Shown here: in pieces, positions 54,444 to 63,938 of the stretch
Numbering within the stretch: the first letter of the stretch is position 1
Layout of the letters: every line of letters starts with the position of its first letter
Assembly: GCF_007289895.1 (NCBI RefSeq)
Contig: NZ_CP041661.1
Location: forward strand, 496,001-560,000
From: Catenovulum sediminis
GTDB lineage: Bacteria > Pseudomonadota > Gammaproteobacteria > Enterobacterales > Alteromonadaceae
Direction: 5' to 3'
Length of the DNA stretch: 64,000 nucleotides
Translations under genes and position numbers: made by a program
The notes under the pieces: generated by a model
Databases searched by the model: none
Seen by the model: the letters and a program-made list of their open reading frames with translations, nothing else
Told to the model about the DNA's origin: nothing

Positions 54444-55243
54444 GTATCTTAAGGCTTGAAGTTTCCAACCCAAAATTCACGCCCGACAATACGCAAATTG
54501 TGACGATACATTCGTCACACCTAAACCGCAGACACGACGTAAGTTATTACAACACCCATGCAAGGGGAAACGATTTACCCATAATAGTGTTATTGCATGG
54601 CGTTTATGGTAACCATTGGGTATGGTTGAATTTAGGAGGGGTAGATCTAGCTTACAAAAAAGTCAAAGCTGAATTTGGCATCCAAGATTTTATTCTGGTC
54701 ATGCCGTCAGATGGCGGTTTATTCGATGGCAGTGGTTATTTACCCACTCATAATCATGGTGACTATGAAAGCTGGATTGTTGACGATGTAATCGAGGCCA
54801 GCATCCAAACACTAGAACAAGTGACTGAACAAAGCCGAGTTTATATTAGCGGATTGTCAATGGGTGGTTACGGAGCACTGAGATTAGGCGCAAAATACCC
54901 AGATAAATTCAGTGCAATTTCAGCTCACTCGTCTATTACCGAATTGGCGGATTTAAAATATTTTGTCGACACCGATTTAACCGCGTATCAGTGTACCAAT
55001 AACGATGAATCTAATCTGTTGTACTGGATGGAAAAGCAGCAAACTAAATTACCGCCACTGCGACTAGATTGTGGCCTAGATGATGAGTTGTATCAAAGTA
55101 ACCTTAAGTTAATCGATAAAATGAACGCGGCAAAAATACCCCACCAATTTGAAGTATTTGAAGGTGGTCACAGCTGGGAATATTGGCACGTGCACGTACA
55201 AAAAACCTTTCGCTTTTTTAATGAAATAGAAAGCCGATATTAG
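54440..55243 (+). CDS. Alpha/beta-hydrolase esterase (EstA / S-formylglutathione hydrolase-like)
   Basis: 267 aa. Nucleophile serine in SGLSMGGYGALRLGAKYPDK, acid in LRLDCGLDDELYQSN, histidine in FEGGHSWEYWHVH; oxyanion region in IIVLLHGVYGNHWVW. This is the putative esterase (PF00756-like) family with S-formylglutathione hydrolase and tributyrin esterase. ATGA overlap with the dehydrogenase gene means translational coupling and a joint task. No signal peptide, so it is cytoplasmic, which favours metabolite hydrolysis over polysaccharide deacetylation. Confidence 0.85.
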   Translation: MSILRLEVSNPKFTPDNTQIVTIHSSHLNRRHDVSYYNTHARGNDLPIIVLLHGVYGNHWVWLNLGGVDLAYKKVKAEFGIQDFILVMPSDGGLFDGSGYLPTHNHGDYESWIVDDVIEASIQTLEQVTEQSRVYISGLSMGGYGALRLGAKYPDKFSAISAHSSITELADLKYFVDTDLTAYQCTNNDESNLLYWMEKQQTKLPPLRLDCGLDDELYQSNLKLIDKMNAAKIPHQFEVFEGGHSWEYWHVHVQKTFRFFNEIESRY

Positions 55244-55250
55244 CCTGTTT

Positions 55251-55289
55251 AATGCCCGCTTAACTTTACTTTTTAGGGAAGTGGGCATT
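55251..55289 (+). terminator. Terminator after the dehydrogenase/esterase operon
   Basis: An 11-bp stem starting AATGCCC and closing GGGCATT, with one G-U pair and a T-rich 17-nt loop, followed by CATTTTGT. Confidence 0.6.
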
Positions 55290-55438
55290 CATTTTGTAAA
55301 GATTGATAAAATATTAATTTGCGATGTGTCATTTCGTCAATCCTGCGACATACTAGAATGAATAAAGGCTTGTTTAGCCGAATAAAATTCACCATTACAC
55401 AATTAATCATCACAAAGTTAATCATCGGAGTCGAATTT

Positions 55439-56008
55439 TTGGATATTCAAGAGCTAAAACTAATTAAAAAAGCACAGCAAAAGGATATCTCAGCTTTTAC
55501 TCAGCTGGTTAAAAATCACGAACGGGAAATAAGAATTTGTTTAGCGGCACGCTTAGATGAAATCCACGAGGCCGAAGACTTAGCACAAGAAACTTTTATT
55601 GTCGCATTTCGCCGAATTGAGGAATTTAGCCCCGAACGTCCAATTAAATATTGGTTCAAAGCTATCGCGCTTAATTTGCTCAAAAATCACAGACGAAAGG
55701 TTTCGCACATCGCTGCCGGTGATGCGAATGATATTGAACAACTCATTGCAACTAAAATTGAACGCCAAATAGACGAACAACTCGAAAGACAAGATGAAAA
55801 TATTTTGGTAAATGCTTTAAATAGTTGTACTGAAGCTTTGAATGAAAACGCGAAAAAACTGATTAAACAATATTATAGTGAAGGTTACAGCGTGGCTGAT
55901 TTAACACAAATATATCAAACCAGACATTCTACTATCACCATGCGTCTGCATCGTATGCGGGACAAGTTGCGCGAATGCATCAACCAAAAACTATCCGAAG
56001 AGGTATAA
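55439..56008 (+). CDS. ECF-type RNA polymerase sigma factor
   Basis: 189 aa from a TTG at 55439 preceded by GGAG about 8 nt upstream; the open frame extends back to 55319 but the extra 40 residues are not sigma-like. Region 2: AFTQLVKNHEREIRICLAAR, EAEDLAQETFIVAFRRIEEF, YWFKAIALNLLKNHRRK. Region 4: NENAKKLIKQYYSEGYSVAD, LTQIYQTRHSTITMRLHRMR. It directs polymerase to specific promoters. The stop lies 2 bp before the GTG of the next gene, so the two form a sigma/anti-sigma-like pair. Confidence 0.85.
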   Translation: MDIQELKLIKKAQQKDISAFTQLVKNHEREIRICLAARLDEIHEAEDLAQETFIVAFRRIEEFSPERPIKYWFKAIALNLLKNHRRKVSHIAAGDANDIEQLIATKIERQIDEQLERQDENILVNALNSCTEALNENAKKLIKQYYSEGYSVADLTQIYQTRHSTITMRLHRMRDKLRECINQKLSEEV

Positions 56009-56010
56009 AG

Positions 56011-57618
56011 GTGAGCAAGCTCAACAAACACGACGAAAAATTACTGGCTGATTATCTATCCGAGAAAACCGATGTAGAGGGTTTGAACAAACGCACAGAG
56101 AATAATGGCGATGTGCTAACTCACCTCGCGCAGCATAAAATAATTGAGCGGTTATTGATCGCCAAATATCAAATGACGGATGCGAAAGTATTTCAAAAAG
56201 AGATCGAATTACGCCTAACACATACTGAGCAGGATGATTTTGCGAAAAAGGTAGAAAAAAAACTAAAAACCATCCAGCAAATAAAACACACTAACGAAGC
56301 CGCAAACGATAAACATTATGTGAGAAACGCGTTACTGGCAACTGCAGTAATACTGATTGTTACATTTTTTGGGCTCTTTTTAACGCAGCGCAACAGTGGT
56401 TATGATGTCCAGAATCCTATCGAGCTTGCAACTATCGGTAACAACTTAAACAACAATAATTCCGAATTTGGTCATTCAGTAGATAAATTCAAACAGGCTG
56501 ATAAACAAGCAACTGCAGACACCTCAAATCTCTTTCCTACCCACACCGACAAAAACAGCGATAAAAAATTATCTAAGGATAATCCTAGTTCAATCCCCTT
56601 AACCGCATCTATCACACAAGCAGAACCGCCAAAAGAAATTGATTTACTGGCCGGATTAAATGCAGATTTTGAAACTGGAGAAGTTGCACCTTGGAAACTT
56701 AATCACAATTCAGTAGGTTTTATTGAAGTCAGACCCGAAGCAGCAAACAGCGGACAAAATGGTTTATATATAAACACCCAAGCTGGGCCAGCTTACTTGA
56801 TAATGTCTCCGCTAAATTTACCTCAAGGCTTTATGCAAAACTCAAAGCTGTTTAAATTAAGCTTTGATATTTTTAGACTAAACGAAAATACGAATCCAGC
56901 TGGTGTATATGCTCGCCTAGCAAATCATAAAAAAGGATATTTAACAACAGCTTACGGGCCATGGTTAAACGACCATTCCGCCGGTCGCTGGATCCACTTT
57001 GAAAAATATATTTACGGTGAAAACTGGCCAGCAAGCAACACCCAATTAGAAATCGCATTTAACCGACCTGGTGAAGAATTTTATATAGACAATGTACAGC
57101 TAAAATCAGTCGTAAATAATAAAAACTTATTAACGGGGCGCAACCCAGATCTTGAGAGCGGACAATATGGTTCGTTTATCGTTGAAAAAATTGCGACTGG
57201 CTACGACAATTACGCACAAGTAAAAACCACCTCAGAAGCTGCAATTACTGGGGAATATGGCCTATATGTAGATACTTTCCTAGGCCCGCTAGCAATCAAA
57301 TTGAATCAATATGCATTTGCAGGTATTCAATTTGATGCAGCAAAAAGCTATTTATTTTCTTATGATCTAAGGCTAAAACGCGGCGACTATTCAGCCGTAC
57401 ACAATATTCCCAGTGGATGGCAAACGGCAGTTCCGGGCTGGGCGCCACACAGTTACTCGACAACTCATCAAGAAATTGCTGAAAGTGGATTAATAAAAAT
57501 CAGAGTAGAAATCCCAGGCGCGGAAATTGTCAAAAAAAGCTATTTTGAAATCGGTTTTCACGTCAATACGAAAGCTATCTTTCATGTAGATAACTTTGAG
57601 TTTTCAGAAATCGAGTAA
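56011..57618 (+). CDS. Membrane protein with anti-sigma-like cytoplasmic part and two carbohydrate-binding-like periplasmic domains
   Basis: 535 aa from the GTG at 56011, preceded by AGAGG; the earlier open codons overlap the sigma gene. Residues 1-100 are helical and charged (DEKLLADYLSEKTDVEGLNK, HKIIERLLIAKYQMTD), like the cytoplasmic part of FecR/anti-sigma proteins. One membrane helix lies at about 106-124 (ALLATAVILIVTFFGLFL). A low-complexity periplasmic linker follows to about 205. Two similar beta-sandwich modules come next: about 208-350 (NADFETGEVAPWKLNHNSVG to FYIDNVQLKSV) and about 360-535 (NPDLESGQYGSFIVEKI to FHVDNFEFSEIE), both of the CBM4/9-like galactose-binding type. Topology suggests a transmembrane sensor that holds the sigma factor and releases it on polysaccharide binding. 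Anti-sigma function is inferred from position and topology. Confidence 0.7.
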   Translation: MSKLNKHDEKLLADYLSEKTDVEGLNKRTENNGDVLTHLAQHKIIERLLIAKYQMTDAKVFQKEIELRLTHTEQDDFAKKVEKKLKTIQQIKHTNEAANDKHYVRNALLATAVILIVTFFGLFLTQRNSGYDVQNPIELATIGNNLNNNNSEFGHSVDKFKQADKQATADTSNLFPTHTDKNSDKKLSKDNPSSIPLTASITQAEPPKEIDLLAGLNADFETGEVAPWKLNHNSVGFIEVRPEAANSGQNGLYINTQAGPAYLIMSPLNLPQGFMQNSKLFKLSFDIFRLNENTNPAGVYARLANHKKGYLTTAYGPWLNDHSAGRWIHFEKYIYGENWPASNTQLEIAFNRPGEEFYIDNVQLKSVVNNKNLLTGRNPDLESGQYGSFIVEKIATGYDNYAQVKTTSEAAITGEYGLYVDTFLGPLAIKLNQYAFAGIQFDAAKSYLFSYDLRLKRGDYSAVHNIPSGWQTAVPGWAPHSYSTTHQEIAESGLIKIRVEIPGAEIVKKSYFEIGFHVNTKAIFHVDNFEFSEIE

Positions 57619-57715
57619 AATACAAGCTTTGCGCATAAACAAGCAGCCTCAGTAAAACTGGCGCCGAGTAGTAAACATATACTAATATTAAGTGAAAAGC
57701 TTTCATGAGATCAGG

Positions 57716-58477
57716 ATGAAAGACTCACATCAACAAGATCTGATTAAAGATCACCAACCTGAGATGATCCACAAAAGATTATCTCAGGGCCCAAAACGAG
57801 AAAACATCTCAGATGCGGTATTAGGCGGTATCGATGGTTGTATCACCACGTTTGCCGTAGTTTCTGGCTCTGTCGGCGCTGGCTTTCCTTCATCTGTCGC
57901 TGTGATCCTCGGGTTTGCAAACCTTTTCGCCGATGGGTTTAGTATGGCTATCAGCAACTATGAATCGAGCAAAGCTGAATCGGAATATTTAGAAAGTGTC
58001 ATAAAATCAGAAGAGCAACACATACAAGAAGTGCCGGACGGTGAGCGTGAAGAAATAAGACAAATATATCGCGCTAAAGGGTTTGAAGGCGAGTTATTAG
58101 AAAAAGTCGTAGATAAAATTACAACAAATAAAGAAGTATGGCTTGAGATTATGCTCGCGGAAGAACACGGACTTTGCAAAAACAGCAAAAGCCCCATAAT
58201 TTCAGCCAGTGTCACATTTTTATCCTTTATTGCCGTAGGTGCAGTGCCACTTCTGCCCTATTTAGGATCTTCTCTCACAATGAACCAACAATTTATCATG
58301 AGCGCATTTTTAGCAGGTATTATGTTTTTTGTCATTGGAATGCTAAAAAGTCTAGCATTGGCCAAACCGTTACTGCTGTCTGGATTACGTACACTACTCA
58401 CCGGTGGAACCGCTGCCGCACTGGCCTATTTTACCGCTTATTTTTTACGTGAGGTGTTTAATATCGCTGGCAGTTAA
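57716..58477 (+). CDS. VIT1/CCC1-family membrane transporter
   Basis: 253 aa from the ATG at 57716; a GTG at 57692 would add eight residues and lacks a good ribosome-binding site. Signature: [20 protein letters not shown] and [20 protein letters not shown], the first two membrane helices of the family. A cytoplasmic charged region with EEQHIQE and EDGERE-like acidic residues (about 100-150) resembles the metal-binding domain. Three further helices follow ([50 protein letters not shown]). Family members move Fe2+ or Mn2+ out of the cytosol. Its link to neighbours is unclear. Confidence 0.88.
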   Translation: MKDSHQQDLIKDHQPEMIHKRLSQGPKRENISDAVLGGIDGCITTFAVVSGSVGAGFPSSVAVILGFANLFADGFSMAISNYESSKAESEYLESVIKSEEQHIQEVPDGEREEIRQIYRAKGFEGELLEKVVDKITTNKEVWLEIMLAEEHGLCKNSKSPIISASVTFLSFIAVGAVPLLPYLGSSLTMNQQFIMSAFLAGIMFFVIGMLKSLALAKPLLLSGLRTLLTGGTAAALAYFTAYFLREVFNIAGS

Positions 58478-58590
58478 CGCAATTCTTCACAATCATTAAA
58501 ACTATGCCTTTTCGTAAAACCAACAAGTTGTCCAAAATTTCGCTCTTCTTTCTATTAATTATTTGACCAAGAAGGGTAGCATTCTTTGCT

Positions 58591-58630
58591 GTTTTTCTGT
58601 TTTTTTGTTTTTTTGTTTTTTTGTTTTTCT
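58591..58630. repeat. Five tandem octamers of GTTTTTTT type
   Basis: GTTTTTCT, three copies of GTTTTTTT, then GTTTTTCT, 40 bp. It lies in the 222-bp gap between the convergent VIT1 and chemoreceptor genes. The T-tracts could terminate or slow transcription from the left. Such tracts are prone to slippage. Confidence 0.8.
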
Positions 58631-58699
58631 ATTAAGAATAGAAAATAGAGAATGAAAATAAAATCTGGTTCAAACAGACCGGACTCAAAGAAGAACAAC

Positions 58700-60619
58700 C
58701 TATGACAGTTTAAACTTGCTCACAAGACTCACCAATTTAGTATTTAGTGTTTCGATACTCGCCGTTTCATTGCGCATACGATCGCCTTTTTCATTAAGTT
58801 CATCAACCATTTGGTGAATATGTGTCATATTCTTATTTATTTCACTTATTACCGTGTTTTGTTCACCAGCAGAGCTGGAAATCTGTACGTTTAACTCGTT
58901 AATTAAGCTGACAAAATTGATTAAATCACTTAAGTTATCTGCGACTAATTGAGCTTCGCTCACTGCATATTGGCTCGCGTCGCCAGTACGTTCAATGGCG
59001 ACAACAACAGAGCTGGCTCTATCTTTCAATGCCTGCAGGGCTTCTTCAATTTCTTTCGTGCTGTGCTGTGTTTTGCTGGCCAAAGCACGCACTTCGTCCG
59101 CTACGACAGCAAATCCACGCCCTTGTTCACCCGCTCTTGCAGCTTCAATGGCTGCATTTAATGCTAATAAATTGGTTTGTTCGGCAATTCCCCCAATTAC
59201 ACCCAATATCGATGCGATATCTTGCGTTTCATTATTCATCGCGGTGATATTATTGGTTGTCTGCTCTACTTCTCGAACGAGATTTTGTAAGTTATCCTGA
59301 GCACTTTGTATGTTATTTTTAGATGTATCTGCGAGTGTATCAGCCTCACGCGTATGCTTTACAGTATTATCAGCATGCTCAGATACTTGTTGAGCGGTAT
59401 AGCTAAGTTGTTCAACAGCTGATACTACAAATTCTGTTTCTTTAGAGTGGTTTTTCAATATATCTGAGGTTTGTTTTTCGTGTTCACGTAGCACATTAAC
59501 CCCATTTGATAGTTGAATGGTCACTGATTTAACGTCACTTATCATCGAGTGCAAGTTGCCGATAACCCGATTGATACCCCGAGCAATATCACCCAAATCA
59601 TCATTCGATCTTACTTTTAAGCGGCTTGTAAGGTCGCCTTCCCCCTCAGCTAACTGCGCTACGGTAGTTTTCAGATCAAGCACTGGACGATAGAGTTTTG
59701 CTAATACAATGACCAGTACCAAGATAGAAACTAAACCAATCACCAAGGCTAACAGTCTTAACTTCCAGACCGCAGATTTAACCTGTGCGAAAGCTGTTTT
59801 ACTGTCTACAGCCACTAGCAGGTTCCAACTGACTCCAGCGTCCAAATGAATCTTTTTAGAGACAAGTACATAGTCTTCGCCTTGAATATCAATTAAATTA
59901 AATGAGTCTTCGCTTGCCAATATGGTTGGAGCAAGCGGCTGTGTTACATTTATGATGTTGATGTTTTCCCGCACAGGTATAAAGTCTGCGGTTGATTCAA
60001 GCACGGTCCCTTTCCCATCAATCAGAACACCTACCGCACCGTCAACCACCTTCATTTCTTCAAGCAGCGTTTTTATATGTGTTAATCGTACATCAACCAA
60101 CACAACGCCATTTTCAATCGGATGAAGCGCACCCAGCATCGGTTCCTGACTTTTGGTGGTAAAAAATACATCGCTTAAACCAAGCCCTGTCAATGAGCGG
60201 CCAAACTTAAACCACGAACGAGTGCGAGGATCATAACGCTTGATATCGCCCACCCCTCCTGGAAAATTAGCGTCGTGCTTTGAAGCATACGACCGGCCAT
60301 CGGCAAAGCCGATAGTGACTTTGTGTACTGATGCCGAAATTGCTGCTATTTTTAATAGTTCCTTTAGCCTAACCTTATCTTGAAATTGCTCATAAAGTTT
60401 GGCAACGCCAATAGCATTCTTAGCACTTTTTTGAACGTGATCGGCAATCCGAATAGATTCATAGGTGGCTGAATTTAAGATCGTCCGTTTGAGATCGGCT
60501 GACGTATTTGTTCTAAAAAATCTATCAGAAACCAAAACCGTGATTAATAGCGATGCAAGTACAAGTATAGAAACCACCAGTACCAAAGTTCTTCTAAAAC
60601 CAAGTTGAATCATGCACAT
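58700..60619 (-). CDS. Methyl-accepting chemotaxis protein with Cache-type sensor
   Basis: 639 aa (a second ATG at 60613 is equally possible). N-terminal membrane helix ([20 protein letters not shown]), a periplasmic dCache-like domain to about 285 ([70 protein letters not shown]), a second helix ([19 protein letters not shown]), HAMP ([20 protein letters not shown]), and the signalling tip [20 protein letters not shown] with [12 protein letters not shown]. dCache receptors usually sense amino acids, organic acids or sugars. Ligand not determinable. Confidence 0.93.
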   Translation of the reverse strand: MCMIQLGFRRTLVLVVSILVLASLLITVLVSDRFFRTNTSADLKRTILNSATYESIRIADHVQKSAKNAIGVAKLYEQFQDKVRLKELLKIAAISASVHKVTIGFADGRSYASKHDANFPGGVGDIKRYDPRTRSWFKFGRSLTGLGLSDVFFTTKSQEPMLGALHPIENGVVLVDVRLTHIKTLLEEMKVVDGAVGVLIDGKGTVLESTADFIPVRENINIINVTQPLAPTILASEDSFNLIDIQGEDYVLVSKKIHLDAGVSWNLLVAVDSKTAFAQVKSAVWKLRLLALVIGLVSILVLVIVLAKLYRPVLDLKTTVAQLAEGEGDLTSRLKVRSNDDLGDIARGINRVIGNLHSMISDVKSVTIQLSNGVNVLREHEKQTSDILKNHSKETEFVVSAVEQLSYTAQQVSEHADNTVKHTREADTLADTSKNNIQSAQDNLQNLVREVEQTTNNITAMNNETQDIASILGVIGGIAEQTNLLALNAAIEAARAGEQGRGFAVVADEVRALASKTQHSTKEIEEALQALKDRASSVVVAIERTGDASQYAVSEAQLVADNLSDLINFVSLINELNVQISSSAGEQNTVISEINKNMTHIHQMVDELNEKGDRMRNETASIETLNTKLVSLVSKFKLS

Positions 60620-60921
60620 ATTTCCAAATTTTATTTAGGGTATGTATTTATCAGTAGGTAAATATTGTCCATGAATAACATGCTAAGAGACGAAACACTC
60701 TTCGCTCAATTTCACTTATATTTTCAAGTACAACTTGGAAGCTAAGTGCAAAAACAACGCTGAGTACCGAACGCAGTGCTAACAGGTTATTTTTAATCCA
60801 TTTAATGATTGTAGTCTAAAATTAGGGTGATTCAATGTACAAACCACCCTGTCTAGCAAGTTTCAGAAAGACAGTTTTATGATCGAGTTTAGAGCTGCCA
60901 ATTATTGAGTTGCTGCTGGGT

Positions 60922-61304
60922 TGTCGGCCTAAAGGCTCGACCTACATTAAAACCAAAAACTTGTAACTTGAAACTTGAAACTCGAAGCTCGTAACTCAAA
61001 ACTGCCGATTATTGAATGCTGCTAGATTGTCGGCCTAAAGGCTCGACCTACACTTTCTTGAAACTTGAAACTTGAAACTTATAACGCATAACTTATAACT
61101 TGAAACTTGCTGCTCGTAGCTTAAAGCTGCCGATTCTTGAATTGCTGCTAGGTTGTCGGCCTAAAGGCTCGACCTACACTTTCTTGAAACTTGAAACTTG
61201 AAACTTATAACGCATAACTTATAACTTGAAACTTGCTGCTCGTAGCTCAGAGCTGCAGATTATGGAATTGCTGCTGGGTTGTCGGCCTAAAGGCTCGACC
61301 TACA
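60922..61304. repeat. Four REP-like palindromic units embedded in ~126-bp tandem repeats
   Basis: The motif GTCGGCCTAAAGGCTCGACC occurs at about 60923, 61029, 61155 and 61281, same orientation, within units at 60922-60946, 61028-61052, 61154-61178 and 61280-61304. Spacings are 106, 126 and 126 bp. Each motif is an imperfect palindrome (GTCG-GCCT / AGGC-TCGAC with a bulge), like REP sequences mobilised by RAYT transposases in gammaproteobacteria. Between units lie reiterated TGAAACT heptamers. The 126-bp step equals 18 heptamers. Confidence 0.8.
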
Positions 61305-61339
61305 CTTTCTTATAACTTGAAACTTGAAACTTATAACTT

Positions 61340-61423
61340 GAAGCTCGAAGCTCGAAGCTCGAAGCTCGAAGCTCGAAGCTCGAAGCTCGAAGCTCGAAGC
61401 TCGAAGCTCGAAGCTCGAAGCTC
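61340..61423. repeat. Heptanucleotide satellite (GAAGCTC)12
   Basis: Twelve perfect tandem copies of GAAGCTC over 84 bp. It sits 82 bp before the GH86 start codon, after related TGAAACT/ATAACTT heptamers. Reading it as protein gives a meaningless SSKLEAR repeat on either strand, so it is not coding. A 7-bp unit shifts a promoter by less than a helical turn per copy, so copy-number change could alter GH86 expression. Confidence 0.95.
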
Positions 61424-61505
61424 AATCTATTGTATACAATTAACAAATTATTATATAACATAACGTAAGGTTTTATTAATATACGATACAAAAAAGGTCG
61501 GTTAA

Positions 61506-63938
61506 ATGTTTTTATCTCATAATAAATTGATACTGAGTGTAGCTTCAATATGTATAGCTTCAACGCTTAATCTGGCAGGCTGTGGCGGCGGTGGTAGTTC
61601 AGTTAATACAGACGATGGAAACTCACCGGGTGAAACTGTCAAAGACACAACGCCAAACACTTTTAGTTTTACCGCACAGACAAACGTAACTTTAAATAGT
61701 CAAATAGAATCAGACACCATTACGATTAGCGGTATTGACGCACCGACCAATGTAACAATAACCGGCGGTGAATATTCAATCAACAATGGTAATTATACCA
61801 ATGCGGCCGGCCAAATTGAAAATGGTCAAACGATAAAAATCAGGATACAGAGCGCTGCTGATTTTTTAACACAAAGCAGTGCAACCGTTTCAATCGGCGG
61901 TGTTAGCAAAACATTTGTGGTAACCACGCTGGCAGAATCGATTGTAGATGATGGTGTTGTTCAAGTTGACGTTAATTTAAATACTAAACATGTGATTGAT
62001 GGCATAGACACACTTGATCGTCAAAAATACATTAACATTCATGCGTACAACTTAGAAAATGGCTGGGGTCAAAATGATGTACATAGCTTAAACGCGCCGA
62101 ATGAATTAGGTGATAACTTAATGCTAGATTTTATGCAGGGTTATGATGTGTATTTTGGTCGTGATACTGGCTCAATCGGCTGGAACTTAAGAAATGTTTC
62201 TCAGGATGCGGCCCGACCGGGATTTGTTGATGAATCGTCCGCCAGTCAGCGCGCGGGCGATGTAAAATGGATCTACGATAATAACACCAGTGTTAAATAC
62301 GAAAATGCGCGTAAAGTCGAAGATCGTATGCAGGACATGATAGTCGGTGGTCAGCAGCACCCGTACTGGCCGGAAGGAACGTTAATAAATCCGGTAAATG
62401 GTGATCCAGCTTGGGCCTTTTCTCAATCCGATACAGCCGCTGAGCCTTTCGGCACGGCGACTGGCCACTATATGTCGCAATACTTATCTAAGTTTTTTGC
62501 ACAAAATGACAGCGATATGGGCCAACAAAAACCCGTTTATTTTGAAGTGATGAACGAACCTTTGTATGACTTAACCACAGATCGTGAAGGTGATGCAGAT
62601 TACGTTGAGCCATTAAAAGTATTTAAATTTCACAATACGGTTGCCGCCGAAATACGCAAAGATCCTAAAAATGACGATATCATGATTGGTGGATATACGG
62701 TTGCCTTTCCTGATTTTGATAAAGATAATTTTAAACGTTGGGAAGAAAGAGATAAATTATTTATCGACACGGCCGGTGAAAATATGGACTTTATCTCTAT
62801 CCATTTATACGATTTCCCAACTTTCCAAAACTCTGAACGATATCGTCGCGGTAGCAACTTAGAAGCGACTTTGGACATGCTAGAGCATTATACGTACTTA
62901 AAATTTGGTCAGGTCAAACCAATTTTAATATCAGAGGTTGGCTCATCTGTTCACGCTCGGCTAAATGAAGACTGGACACCTCAGCGTGACGCTGAAAAAG
63001 TCTTGTCTATCACCACCATGAATACTCAGTTTTTAGAACGCCCGAATAATATTTTAAAAGTGATTCCATTTATACCGGTGAAAGCTGAATGGGGCCGCCG
63101 CACTGTAAATGGAAAAAGCATCGCTTATTCAAGCCGCTTAATGGTGCAGAAAAAAGAACGCGACGGATCAGATGATGACACTTGGGTATATTCAGATCAT
63201 GTTAAGTTTTATCAATTATGGTCAGATGTAAATGGAACACGAGTTGATAGTTATTCAAATGAAGTTGACGTATTAACCGATAGCTATGTTGAAGGTAATA
63301 AAGCTTATATCGTTTTAACCAACCTAGAATTTGAAGATGTTGAAGTTAAACTCAATACATTAGGCGTTGAAGGCAATACGTTAAATGCTATCAGCTATAA
63401 AGAGCTGAGCTATACAGATGCATTTGAAACTCAGTTAATTGAAAACACCTTAACTGAAATACCTGAAAAAATAACCTTGCCGGCTGAAGCAACTACGATA
63501 GTGACGCTTGAATATGCTGACAACATTAATATTGCAGAATCGAACACCGAAAAACGCTATTATGCAACGACTTACCATCAAGCGATTAATGCGAATCAAG
63601 CGATTAACTTTGAATTTAAAGATGTCACAGTTAATGATCATGGTGAAGCGGTGCTTAGATTAGGGATAGGTCGCGACCATGGAAAATCATTAACTCCGGT
63701 TGTCAATGTGAATGGTACTTCAGTTAGCGTACCGACCGACGTTAAAGGTTATGACCAAAAACAAGGTAAAACCCAAACCGGCCGTCCGAACTTTTTTGGT
63801 GTGATTGAAATTCCGGTTTCTTATGATCTGCTACAAGCAAACAACACAGTGTCAGTAGAATTCTCTGATGCCGGTGGTTATGTCAGCTCAGCTGTGATGC
63901 AAGTGTTTACAACTTCAGTTGAATTAAACAGAAATTAG
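61506..63938 (+). CDS. GH86 beta-agarase / beta-porphyranase lipoprotein
   Basis: 810 aa. Lipoprotein signal ending LNLAGC followed by GGGGSS, so lipid-anchored. Residues about 45-140 are a small beta domain (ITISGIDAPTNVTITGGEYS, IGGVSKTFVVTT) common in exported gammaproteobacterial proteins. From about 150 the GH86 catalytic barrel: KYINIHAYNLENGWGQND, YDVYFGRDTGSIGWNLRNVS, likely acid/base Glu351 in YFEVMNEPLYD and nucleophile Glu477 in ILISEVGSS. C-terminal beta-sandwich domains from about 560. GH86 enzymes cut beta-1,4 links in agarose or porphyran; which one is not decidable here. Codon use is like the neighbours. Downstream of repeat-rich DNA that may affect its promoter. Confidence 0.9.
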   Translation: MFLSHNKLILSVASICIASTLNLAGCGGGGSSVNTDDGNSPGETVKDTTPNTFSFTAQTNVTLNSQIESDTITISGIDAPTNVTITGGEYSINNGNYTNAAGQIENGQTIKIRIQSAADFLTQSSATVSIGGVSKTFVVTTLAESIVDDGVVQVDVNLNTKHVIDGIDTLDRQKYINIHAYNLENGWGQNDVHSLNAPNELGDNLMLDFMQGYDVYFGRDTGSIGWNLRNVSQDAARPGFVDESSASQRAGDVKWIYDNNTSVKYENARKVEDRMQDMIVGGQQHPYWPEGTLINPVNGDPAWAFSQSDTAAEPFGTATGHYMSQYLSKFFAQNDSDMGQQKPVYFEVMNEPLYDLTTDREGDADYVEPLKVFKFHNTVAAEIRKDPKNDDIMIGGYTVAFPDFDKDNFKRWEERDKLFIDTAGENMDFISIHLYDFPTFQNSERYRRGSNLEATLDMLEHYTYLKFGQVKPILISEVGSSVHARLNEDWTPQRDAEKVLSITTMNTQFLERPNNILKVIPFIPVKAEWGRRTVNGKSIAYSSRLMVQKKERDGSDDDTWVYSDHVKFYQLWSDVNGTRVDSYSNEVDVLTDSYVEGNKAYIVLTNLEFEDVEVKLNTLGVEGNTLNAISYKELSYTDAFETQLIENTLTEIPEKITLPAEATTIVTLEYADNINIAESNTEKRYYATTYHQAINANQAINFEFKDVTVNDHGEAVLRLGIGRDHGKSLTPVVNVNGTSVSVPTDVKGYDQKQGKTQTGRPNFFGVIEIPVSYDLLQANNTVSVEFSDAGGYVSSAVMQVFTTSVELNRN

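Larger units (their letters stand above)
60620..61505. other. 886-bp intergenic region rich in short repeats, upstream of GH86
   Basis: No gene. The first 300 bp are ordinary AT-rich sequence with the chemoreceptor promoter. From 60.9 kb it consists of REP-like palindromes and heptamer satellites (separate entries). The last 80 bp contain the presumed GH86 promoter. Confidence 0.6.

Noticed and set aside
60922-61423. CRISPR-like array
   Set aside because: Only four repeat units, with spacers that are themselves near-identical heptamer repeats. Real CRISPR spacers are unique, and no cas gene is present.
61233-61563. ORFs on both strands encoding SSKLEAR / SSFELRA repeats
   Set aside because: They arise from translating the 7-bp satellite GAAGCTC, whose three-fold repeat is 21 bp and so is open by chance in several frames. 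No start context and no homology.
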